From Plectrocnemia conspersa (lineage: Eukaryota > Arthropoda > Insecta > Trichoptera > Polycentropodidae): a stretch of 64,000 bases of DNA. Location: the NCBI GenBank assembly GCA_009617715.1, contig VTFK01000140.1, forward strand, positions 992,001 to 1,056,000. Direction: 5' to 3'. Shown in pieces: positions 55,738 to 64,000 of the stretch. The position numbers were made by a program, and so were the translations under genes. The first letter of the stretch is position 1; every line of letters starts with the position of its first letter. The notes under the pieces were generated by a model. The model saw only the letters and a program-made list of their open reading frames with translations, searched no databases and was not told the origin of the DNA.

Positions 55738-57060
55738 TGCAAAAATGTACTTTTTTAACAAACTAGATGCCGGAACACACTTCTTATCAAGCTTTGTACT
55801 GAAGAAAAATATATTCAAATAGCATTTAAATTAAATTTAAAGCAGCTTTTTCTATGCCACGAAGCGCATAATAAATTAACATGTAACATGTTGACATGTT
55901 AAATCCTAAGTTAAACGAATAAATATAAATACACAAATAAAGACTAAATGTAAAAGAAAATTGTAAAATATCATATATTTAAATAAAAGTTTATAGTGAT
56001 TTCCAAAGTTTTGTCCAATTCTCGTCAGACAAATCGTCTCGATTCCTTTTTTAGTGTTGGTGTCTATGGCCGAATGAAATCTGAGAAACCACAGATCAAC
56101 GTATTTTGAAGGATCGAAAAGTGGCAAAGGTGGTCCGACAAGTTTGATGAACAAAAGTGTCGAAACTGTATCGGTTTTGAACGAAGCTCTTATTGTGGTA
56201 ATAATTAGATTCATTTGCGAAAACCCGCGTTCAAGTTCACTTGAAAAAATGGAAAAAAGAATTTAGTGCGTATATCAAACGCAATATTTTTCAGGATGTC
56301 TTTTCGAGAATGTATTCGCGAAATCCACGAATCATTTCTATTTCGTTCATGGTAGCTTGATTGACACGTTTATAAATTCCATCTCTCCAAATGTCAAATG
56401 AACATCAATATCCCCAAATGTCAAGTGAGCATAAAGTGCAAAACATTTTTTCTATGTAGCATCCTTTTTATAAATTAAATCTTTCAACGTGGAATAAAAT
56501 GCTTTAGAATCAATAGGATCATTTTTTGCAAAAAATGGTGGTGGTAAATGTGCAGTAGCTGCAGCATATTTATAATAAGGTCCAAAACCAGGGACGTAAT
56601 TAGGGGGGGGGGGCAAGTGCTCTTTCTTGAATTTAGGTAGAAAAATGCACGTCATTTAATGAAATCAAAATTTTAAAAAGCATAATTTTTCGGTTTCAGA
56701 AATAATTTTTAACGCTACTTTTTTGTGTGTATCAGATTATTATCTGTGAATGAAATTTTTATTTCAATGTGAGCTAAATTGTATCTTCTTATCTTTCCCA
56801 GAATATGTGATTTCATTATTTACCTATTCTTTGGAAATTTTCATTTCCATCGTCGTTTCAATTTCAAAAGTTCCAACATTTCTGCAAGGTGCGCAGCCAT
56901 GTTTCATTTTGTGTGTTTTTATCTAATGACCAGCAATCCGACCAATCATTTTGAATTCGGCATTTCTCCTCAATATCAGCTTGAGAAGATTCAGAATCGC
57001 AAATTAGACTTATCGCAAATATTTCTGATTAAAGCACCCCCGCCTAAACTGTAAGAGAAT
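55738..57060 (-). mobile_element. KIAA1586-like hAT, internally deleted, with embedded MITE
   Basis: The left end (TGTACTTTTTTAACAAAC, GCCGGAACACACTTCTTATC) is followed by the 3' coding region. A minus-strand frame is open from 56214 to 55906. N-terminal pieces appear near 56880-56760 (CAPCRNVGTFEIET, then KEVNNEITYSGKD-like). The middle part present in the 51.7-53.0 kb copy is missing. In its place lies the G-rich MITE remnant at 56589-56690. Confidence 0.8.
55906..56560 (-). pseudogene. hAT transposase C-terminal region (KIAA1586-like)
   Basis: In order on the minus strand: DSKAFYSTLKDLIYKK (about 56515-56465), then, after frameshifts, SSELERGFSQMNLIITTIRA (about 56245-56185). These are followed by DTVSTLLFIKLVGPPLPLFD and PSKYVDLWFLRFHSAIDTNT (about 56165-56055), and the frame ends at 55906. 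The sequence ELERGFSQMNLI is the family's version of the hAT dimerisation motif SERxFSxxxxI. FIKxxGPPLxxFxPxxYVxSW is characteristic of the KIAA1586-like group. Frameshifts near 56250 and 56450 break it. Confidence 0.82.
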
Positions 57061-57064
57061 TCCG

Positions 57065-57700
57065 GGCAATGAGATCTGAAATGTGACGTGACACGTGAAA
57101 GGTAGTCAACCATCTCCACAGTGACTCCAGGACTTTATGTAATGAAAGTGAATCTGAATTTGTGTCACACTTTCAGGTCATAAGTATCATATATCATAAA
57201 TATTCGTTAAAAAAGAACATATGACAATTTTATTTAAATCAGAAAGAAATAAGACATGGGGTTGGCGTTATTAAAAACTGTTTTTATATACGTCGAAATG
57301 TATTTTTTATAAAATGAATCACATGATAAATGTTGCACAAAACATTTGCTCTTTTAAAGTGTTCACAGAAGGAATCCAAACACATATCATACTAGAAGAG
57401 TCACACATAAAGAACACAATTTATTAAAGTCAAGTATGACAACTCAAGTGCCTCTTCATTCTGGTACTAGGCGAGCTCTCAAGGAAAGCAAAAATAGTCT
57501 GCAACATTGTAAAGGAATTAGGTAAGCTTTTTACAATGACAAATGGAGCAATTTGAAATCGTATTAATCACAAATCGTATAGTTGCTAAAGTAACATTCA
57601 ACAAGTACTACTGATATTATCTTTGCATTTCCGTTAATAATATATCATAATAATCCATAGTAGCGTTTTAATTTGTACCAAAGATAGAACTATCATAATA
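57065..57700. other. no recognised feature
   Basis: AT-rich sequence with no supported gene or element. Confidence 0.4.
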
Positions 57701-57724
57701 ATAAAATAATAAAATCATCTGACA

Positions 57725-58200
57725 TTTAAAAATAAATGCCAACTTTTCGACACCATCGGCTAGAAAAATTCGACATTTCTATTTGGTCGTATATGTTTAT
57801 TGATTGCGATGCGATAGACGCCTTTAAGAATATGGGGATAAAGCTTTTAATTGAATCACCGTAGCGTAGTGTTATGATAGAACGAGGGATTAAATGCGCG
57901 TGCGAAAGCTCGTTTACAATAGGAAGCGCGTGTGTATTTATGTACACATACATAAACGTCAGATTAATTATAGTACGGAAAATTTTAAGGTCGCCAATTT
58001 ACTAACGTGTGCGGGCGTCTATATATTTTTCAGCCAAATGTTTTCCCACTGGAGCAGCGTATTCCAGAGTTAAATTGCGATTATTTTTAAATTTGACACA
58101 CGCGTGCGAAAGTACTCTGTCTGAAACATATAACATTATACAGAACGCGAGCTTACTGAGGAATGTAAAAACATATTAGAATAATTTATCAATGATGGTA
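57725..58200. promoter_or_regulatory. candidate conserved non-coding block
   Basis: TTTATTGATTGCGATGCGAT, GGGATAAAGCTTTTAATTGA, GGGATTAAATGCGCGTGCG and AATTTATCAATGATGG are Cut/TALE-, T-cell-factor- and Otx-like words in non-repetitive GC-balanced DNA. A minus-strand frame of 75 codons overlaps it without protein character. Confidence 0.3.
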
Positions 58201-58301
58201 GATAGGGACAGACAATCAGTTTATATTTAACTACACAATGTATAGATAGAGGCGAGCTGGCGAGGGTCGCATAAACAAAAGGAGGTAGCGTGGTACTAAT
58301 G

Positions 58302-58650
58302 TTTATTTATTTATTTTAAATCTTCCGTTGCAACGTGACAGGCGTAAGCCTAATGCGTTACAACAGGATTTAACACAATCAACAACTACTAAGTAAGTAA
58401 TGGGACACCAAACTGAAAGCAAAATCAGTCTTGATTTTGGTAATATTAAACTAAAATATAGTTTAAAAACAATATACATATATCACTACGCACGACATCT
58501 CTCTACTTTATTTTAATAATTCATCCGTGAGATTTGTAAAATTAAAAGGATCTGAATTATAATTATTTAATAATCACAATGATTTTCCAGATATGATTTA
58601 AATTGAAAAACACTAAGGTCCATATGGAATTCGAATTTGTTTTTTTCATG
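58302..58650 (-). repeat. SINE-like element (related to 4640-4955)
   Basis: The 3' tail on the left reads TTTATTTATTTATTTTAAAT followed by CTTCCGTTGCAACGTGACAG and GCGTAAGCC. The body shares GACATCTC, TTTTAATAATTCATCCGTGA with the 4.6 kb copy. The degenerate B box is GGAATTCGAATTTG near 58627-58640. The AAATAAATAAA tail indicates LINE-mediated insertion. Confidence 0.7.
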
Positions 58651-58659
58651 TATTAGTCA

Positions 58660-58800
58660 CCGATTTATACCACTAGTATATCGTGGTGGTATGAATGATA
58701 TATGGGATATAAAGGAAACAGGCGATCTGTCCATTATTAATCATAGATTTTAATGGGGCTTTAACCCAAAATTTCCGGGTTTACTGATATCGCTTCATTG
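58660..58800. other. no recognised feature
   Basis: A short spacer without a recognised feature. Confidence 0.4.
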
Positions 58801-58839
58801 TAACGGGCAAGCGACGATTGCAGACAAACACACACATAC

Positions 58840-59000
58840 ACGATTACCTAACGCTAAAAATTTAATTTGCATCACACACGGAATGCGTTTACGGTCTAAT
58901 GTTCCCTCGATTATCCCCACAACGTGGTTATGGTTAACGTGCGGATTATCCGTGCATGATACGATATTCTTTCTAATAATTTTCTTAATTGGTATTTTTT
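58840..59000. promoter_or_regulatory. candidate conserved non-coding block
   Basis: AATTTAATTTGCATCACACA (POU octamer), CCTCGATTATCCCCACAACG and GTGCGGATTATCCGTGCATG (Otx/Bicoid-like core in a partial palindrome) lie within 110 bases, in sequence unlike the AT-rich flanks. Confidence 0.35.
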
Positions 59001-59004
59001 CACC

Positions 59005-60630
59005 TCTCTAGAAGTATAGTATTGGTCTAAATTTTAACGCAATATTCAAATTCACGACTTTAAATTATTGTGTGACTACTTCTTAATGACAAATCTCAAC
59101 GAGTCTCCTTGTCATTACAAAAAGAAACGATAAATAAAATCTTTTCGCTATGCAGTTTAAACATAGTAACATAAAATATTTTTTTAAATAATATATTTGC
59201 CCTGTATTAGAATAATACATACAGCTCGAAATAAAAAGGGATATAACGATTTTTGCAGCTACAATAAGTGTCTTAGTTTTAATTATATTTAAATTTAAAC
59301 TTTTCTGAAAAAAATCTTTGCAAAGTTCGTTATATTGTTTCAAAATGGCGGCTATTCAAAAATAAAATAATCTAGAGATTTTTAAAATCAAATATATTTT
59401 TTTGTCATTGATGGGATATTACTGATTTTATCACAATAACTGGCGTAGATTTAATCATATTTACATAAAGTTTTGCTGAGAAATTGACATAGTAATTACT
59501 TTTTCGTATGGTTTTAAAATGGTGGCTATTTCAAGAATTAATATATATGTATATTTATTAGTTAAAAATAATCATAGAGAATTAAGTAAAACTGTCAAAA
59601 TATTTTATAACATTGAAATTAAAAATTTAAATACATTTATAATGTTTTTTTATTCATGCGGCTTTTGCCAAAAGGAATTAAATTCAAAATTGTTAGTAGT
59701 TACTATTTTTTACACATTTCTACAATTTGAATGTGAAAAAAATTAAAAACCTTAGAACAGAATTACCTAAAAACATTCTAAACCAATTAAATACTCATTT
59801 TTGTACACAAGATTATATACTTTCACCATCATCTAATAAAAATATTCGCTCAAATTATTTTAATTTTAAAGTTTTTATTCATTGATACTTCTGAACTTAT
59901 TTTATCTCTTTAAAATGGAAATAAAAAAGTTGTAAAAGTGTAGAAAGTTAAGAACCCCTGAACTTCATTTTATATTTTACAATGCCTATTATTATTTATA
60001 TTATATTTAGTGACTAAAACTAACAAAAAATTCGGCCTTCAACTTTTTCTCATAAAAATGACACATTCGACAGTTTTACTCCCGGTATTAGTGATATTCA
60101 CATGTATAATTGTCGATAGCTCTGGTTTATATGAATAAGAAAAGTTTTTAAAAACTTCTTGCGCAAACGCGAACACAAAATATCGAAACGTGATCTGTAT
60201 ATATTATACCAAAATTTGAAGATGTCACTTTTTCGATCGATCCGATAGTTTGTAGATCTTATAAATCTCGTTTCTTAATATTTATAAACATATATAATCA
60301 ATATAAGTATTAGCTATCTTAACATTAATTACTCCTTGACATTAATCATTATTGTTTGGTCCAAAGCGAATAATTTTAAACCATGACGTGTTTATATTAT
60401 TTTATTTAAAGATAATACGTCAATACACATTCACACTCACTTCTAATAATAAAATGCGCATAGTGTGATACGTCAAATAGCACAATTACATAGCCGAAAT
60501 TTTATGGGTTAAGATCGATTTAAAAATTAAATATACACCCAAAACATAGCCATCATTGCGTCGATTTAAGTCAATATATATTTATACAAATTATTTGTTT
60601 TACTGGAATTATGCTAGTGATTCCAAAACA
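59005..60630. other. no recognised feature
   Basis: AT-rich. Frames at 59083 and 59519 are low in complexity. GTTTCAAAATGGCGGCTATT (59338) and TTTAAAATGGTGGCTATTTC (59514) are two diverged copies of one repeat about 175 bp apart. Confidence 0.35.
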
Positions 60631-60639
60631 CTTTTAACC

Positions 60640-61062
60640 GCGCGCGAGGAGAGTAATGAACTCGGGCGTAGTATATAGTATTTAACGTAAATTGGGTGGT
60701 TTTGCTCCAGTTTTAGGTTATGCGATTCAAGGTTAACGGCGACAAATTTTTAAAGTGAGCGCCCGGGGGCGTAGCCCGCTACTTTTTGAAAAACGTGCAC
60801 TACTCACCAGAACCGCAGCACCGCGTTCGACAGCGGACGCGCTACTAGCGCGAAATGGCTGCCTGGCAAACGGCCGACCCCCTCAAAGACCCCAGCGCCG
60901 GATTCACACTAGCGGCCGAAATATGCGGCTACAGTCTAAAGAGGCAAATTCAAAATACACTGATCCTTCGCCTTACAGAAGTCCGTTCCCGAAAAGCTTT
61001 ACGTAAATCGATATTCTGTATATCTAAAATAGCTGTTAATGAATATTGCATGAACAATTAAA
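60640..61062 (+). promoter_or_regulatory. CpG-rich patch with overlapping short open frames
   Basis: ACCGCGCGCGAGGAG, GCGCCCGGGGGCGTAGCCCG and CGACAGCGGACGCGCTACTA form a CpG block. Two overlapping plus frames start at 60755 and 60855 (MAAWQTADPLKDPSAGFTLA, ending EYCMNN). Neither matches a family I know. CAGCGCCGGATTCACACTAG at 60892 could be a hAT end. A promoter or 5' exon, or GC-rich transposon DNA. Confidence 0.3.
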
Positions 61063-61299
61063 CATAGGGGCAATCTGTTTTCGCTTACTTTTGAATGGTA
61101 GCACGGAATAAATGGAAGTTCGCACTAGATGGGAATTCTTCTGTATTATAATCTGGTTAGAAATCAGCATTAATTAATACGCATTAACAAACCTTTGCTT
61201 TGACTCAAGAATTCAGCTGGTTGCTGAATATGATTCTCAGACACAAACTTACCAAGCAGTAGCACTCGAAAGTCGTAAAATGATTTTATGCTTGCCTTA

Positions 61300-61560
61300 G
61301 TGACTTAGTGTGATCGATCGGTTAATCTACAGACTGGCGCTTTGCGTCTTCAGAGTAACGCTGGATCTCTTACAATGAAAGGTCGCAAAATGGCTAAAAT
61401 ACGTAATTTTTCAGCGCCGTGTGGTTAATTACAGATAATCATCACGAATCGCTTACGTTAATTGAAACGAAAGATCACTAACGCCTCTTTAAAAAGTTTT
61501 GCGTGGTCTACGATATTGCCCCCAAAACTATCCTTCGACGAAAGCAGCGAAGAAGCACAT
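61300..61560. promoter_or_regulatory. candidate conserved non-coding block (or terminal exon)
   Basis: CCGTGTGGTTAATTACAGAT, AATCATCACGAATCGCTTAC and GTTAATTGAAACGAAAGATC contain Runt- and homeodomain-like cores. An alternative reading is an acceptor (TTTGCGTCTTCAG) at 61352 followed by an open frame SNAGSLTMKGRKMAKIRNF to a stop at 61428. Both are unproven. Confidence 0.28.
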
Positions 61561-61579
61561 CAACTTTTTGTTGTTTTAT

Positions 61580-61720
61580 GGCTACTAAGCCCTGCTGGAC
61601 TTGGCCGGCTTTGTGATATTGTGCGCCGCATGTGAAAACTATGTTTGACCCTCCCCCTATCCCGACTTATTATTTCGTGGGAAATACTCCGAAAAAATGC
61701 AATAATTATTTTTTACTATT
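61580..61720. repeat. mobile-element-like fragment
   Basis: The inverse of CCGAAAAAATGC...CGGAGTATTTCCC is similar to the interior of the hAT MITE at 27485-27877 (GCATTTTTCGGAGTG). The ends were not found. Confidence 0.3.
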
Positions 61721-61724
61721 ATAG

Positions 61725-62030
61725 TAATTTTAAGATTTACAATAATTAAAATTAGAAAAAAATATGAAAAGAAATAAAACTTTTGAACAATTTTATGCAT
61801 TTAAATATTTGAAGTGATTAAAGAGTGTTTTATGATATTTGCCATATGAGCAATTGAGTATGTTGCGACAATCATTGTTGCGACCATATGTGCCAAACTA
61901 AACCGCTTTCGTGAAAAAAGAGATTAGGGGTGACTCATCGATGGAGACGACGAAATCTATACAGTTTTAATCATATCGCAATTCATATAATTAAATATTA
62001 AATTTACATATTAGTCCGTGGACTGACTTG
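61725..62030. other. no recognised feature
   Basis: AT-rich sequence with no supported gene or element. Confidence 0.4.
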
Positions 62031-62034
62031 CAAC

Positions 62035-62092
62035 TATTTATTTATTAAAATTATAACCATCGTGATCTGGCAGGTTAAAGGGATTCGTCAAA
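62035..62092 (-). repeat. LINE-like 3' tail fragment
   Basis: TTTATTTATTAAAATTATAACC followed by CGTGATCTGGCAGGTTA resembles 22085-22120. It reads as a minus-strand LINE 3' end with an AATAAATA tail. Confidence 0.35.
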
Positions 62093-62161
62093 AAACCGAC
62101 AGTCGAGTGGAGCACACTACGAGCATCAAGCGGCTCCGTTCACCGCTCACCAACCAGCACT

Positions 62162-62549
62162 CAGGGCCGGCCCGAGGGGCAGGCAGTACAGGCGATCGCC
62201 TGGGGCGCTAGATCTTGTGGGGCGCCGTGATACCAAATAAAGGCGCAATATTCACTTAAAATTATCATACAATATTGTTAAACAATATAATCTGATATTA
62301 TTTTTTTGTATACACTACTGTGCACTCTTTAGATTATTTCACGAGTAAAAAATCGCGACGAAAATAAAACGACAAATTCTTAAATACCCACAATCTCAAA
62401 AAAGAGTATGGTGTCAAATATAATATTAAATTACTTTAATTTGAATTATATTTTTGCGCTCATGTAATGAGTTATTAAAGTATTAATAGGGGGGGGGGGC
62501 GCAAATTTAGTTTTTGCCTGGGGCGCCAAATAACCTTGGGCCGGCCCTG
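62162..62549. mobile_element. hAT-type MITE with perfect 8-bp duplication (388 bp)
   Basis: The left end CAGGGCCGGCCCGAGG and the right end, read inward as CAGGGCCGGCCCAAGG, are inverted. The flanks CCAGCACT at 62154-62161 and 62550-62557 are identical. GGGGCGC words repeat near both ends. There is a G run at 62491. The undecayed duplication suggests recent insertion. No coding capacity. Confidence 0.96.
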
Positions 62550-62564
62550 CCAGCACTGACTGTT

Positions 62565-62592
62565 CTCGTGTTACATTACATTACATTACAAC
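62565..62592. repeat. (TTACA)n microsatellite
   Basis: GTTACATTACATTACATTAC: about four and a half units next to the hAT element. Confidence 0.9.
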
Positions 62593-62599
62593 GTTCAGT

Positions 62600-62870
62600 T
62601 GCAAGTCGGCTTTAAGTGTAAGTTTAGCTCAAAATATCTATATTACAATTTTGCTAAGAATATACATAAAAGTGATTAGCCAATAACAATATATTTAATT
62701 AAAATATAAAATTAAATCAACTTTACGTCCTTAGAACAGTTATACCGTGGTTATGTATCGTTATATTGCAAGAATCAGCTTTCATCATTCATTTTATTAC
62801 ATTTCATAATTTTATAGTTTATAACAAACTTATTAGTTAATGTTAATTTAATTTTAAATGCATTTTTGCT
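62600..62870. other. no recognised feature
   Basis: AT-rich spacer. Confidence 0.4.
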
Positions 62871-62873
62871 ATA

Positions 62874-63142
62874 TGCGAAGTATCATTGTATGTGCTGCCC
62901 GGGACAATCCTTAAAATTGCCGCCCCTCCCCCCATACCTTTTTGCAGTCATAAAATCAGCATTTCTTAAAATAATAAATTGATTATTGTTAAGCTCTTTC
63001 TATTCGTAGATTTACATAAATTTTAGTTTATTCAGGGTTAAGAACCACACTAGACGATTCCATCGCGAATATGCTGCCCCCAAGCAAGTGTCGCCCGGGG
63101 CGGCCCGCCCCCTTCACCCCACCTCCATAGCTACGCCATTTC
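62874..63142. mobile_element. hAT-like MITE, TGGCGTAGCTA family (copy 1)
   Basis: The right end read inward gives AAATGGCGTAGCTATGGAGG. The left end is decayed (TGCGAAGTATCATTGTATGT), but the adjoining GTGCTGCCCGGGACAATCCT followed by TAAA aligns with the start of the copy at 63940. The interior is rich in GCCC. No clear duplication. Confidence 0.65.
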
Positions 63143-63149
63143 ATTGTTC

Positions 63150-63935
63150 TATTGAAAGCCTTATTTAATTAATAAGTTTTCTTCAGCGTATGTTTATATC
63201 GTGCATTTAATAACATTCACATATACTTCTTGCTTGATAATGTTTTCAATTTAATAATAAAATTCAACACCACACCAAAATATACAACCCCATACCACAA
63301 TATACATATATTCCAGCCTTTACGGTATACTTCAGGTTGAACTCTTCGTTCGCAAATTTTCCTACATACCACTTTCCATTAGAACCTATTCAATTAAATT
63401 TACATTCATCGCTATATAACATGATTTTTCAATCTGACATTGTACAATATTAAGTGTTTTTGCGTAATTAAAACATGTTATGCCATGTGCATTTCTTATA
63501 TTAAATTGAATACTGAATTCGAATTTTATTATCTTTAAATACATGATTTATTATTAATATTAATTATTAAATTTAATCCCAATAATGATAGCAGTACATA
63601 TCATGTTTAAAAAATTATCTTAATTCGAAATATCTTAAATAAACACTCCTTTTAAATATGTGTCATGGGCAACTTTCAAATAGTAAGAACTTTCAACTTT
63701 CGAAATGATAATAAAAATATTTTTTTAGTAGACTCCTTATGCCATTTGAGCATTAAATGCTTAGTTAAATACCTCATCTAATAGAGTTATTAAGAAATGT
63801 AGATTTTATTACGTAGTAATTAAACTTTTACGAACAAAAACAGCGTGTTGCTAAAAGTAGTTGGCTGCAACGTATGTACATATTGTGTATATTTATGATA
63901 TAATAATTCATAAACAACATCAAGATCCATGCCAC
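63150..63935. other. no recognised feature
   Basis: AT-rich sequence with no supported gene or element. Confidence 0.4.
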
Positions 63936-63939
63936 ACGC

Positions 63940-64000
63940 CAGTGGCGTAGCTAGGGTATGTGCCGCTCAGAGCGATCCTTAAAGTTGCCCCCCCCCATAT
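63940..64000. mobile_element. hAT-like MITE, TGGCGTAGCTA family (copy 2, cut by window end)
   Basis: It starts CAGTGGCGTAGCTAGGG, then GTGCCGCTCAGAGCGATCCT and TAAAGTTGCC, as in the copy at 62874. It runs off the window. Confidence 0.75.

Noticed and set aside
56779..57054. Plus-strand 91-codon frame
   Set aside because: It is antisense to the hAT N-terminal region (the CAPCRNVGTF stretch on the minus strand).

Overview
The window looks like a gene-poor, repeat-rich stretch of an animal nuclear genome, most probably an arthropod (insect). The sequence is AT-rich, has no long open reading frame, carries decayed hAT, mariner and LINE elements plus a tRNA-derived SINE, and holds one convincing spliceosomal exon. 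Nothing suggests a prokaryote, an organelle or an intact virus. I cannot name the species.

Host genes. The best piece of host coding sequence is a 60-nt minus-strand exon at 7949-8008 with textbook splice signals. Weaker gene-related signals are a possible short first exon at 37299-37349 and CpG-rich, promoter-like patches near 2.2-2.5, 12.5-12.9, 20.3-20.5, 36.3-36.7, 44.5-45.0 and 60.6-61.0 kb. Several GC-balanced blocks rich in homeodomain-type cores (6.1-6.4, 18.7-18.9, 49.5-50.3, 57.7-58.2, 58.8-59.0, 61.3-61.5 kb) resemble conserved regulatory DNA. Most of the window is probably intron or intergenic DNA, perhaps of a minus-strand gene that uses the 7949 exon.

Mobile DNA. Several hAT-type elements can be delimited by terminal inverted repeats (TIRs) and 8-bp target duplications: 5017-5317, 11625-12239, 47155-48265 and 62162-62549, with slightly imperfect duplications at 30269-30886 and 33499-35573. 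A hAT family whose protein fragments resemble KIAA1586-like transposases has copies or fragments at 13.3-17.2, 23.7, 39.8, 45.5-46.2, 51.7-53.0 and 55.7-57.1 kb. Three of these carry the same small G-rich MITE at the same place. One is split by a 2.2-kb element (13513-15746) with about 300-bp inverted ends, an 8-bp duplication, and remnants of a widespread transposon-borne protein of uncertain class. Other pieces are two mariner pseudogenes (3.4-4.0, 24.1-24.5 kb), LINE reverse-transcriptase fragments (7.4, 22.4, 26.2, 42.0, 54.1 kb), a tRNA-Thr-like SINE (10.2 and 21.4 kb, with relatives at 4.6 and 58.3 kb), piggyBac-like MITEs, palindromic TA-flanked MITEs (39.3, 51.4 kb) and an AT microsatellite of about 400 bp.

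The layout is one of repeated nesting: elements inserted into older elements, with moderately GC-rich islands between them. All transposase and reverse-transcriptase sequences I can read are broken by stops and frameshifts, so no autonomous element appears to survive. Every similarity statement rests on recalled family patterns, not on a search.
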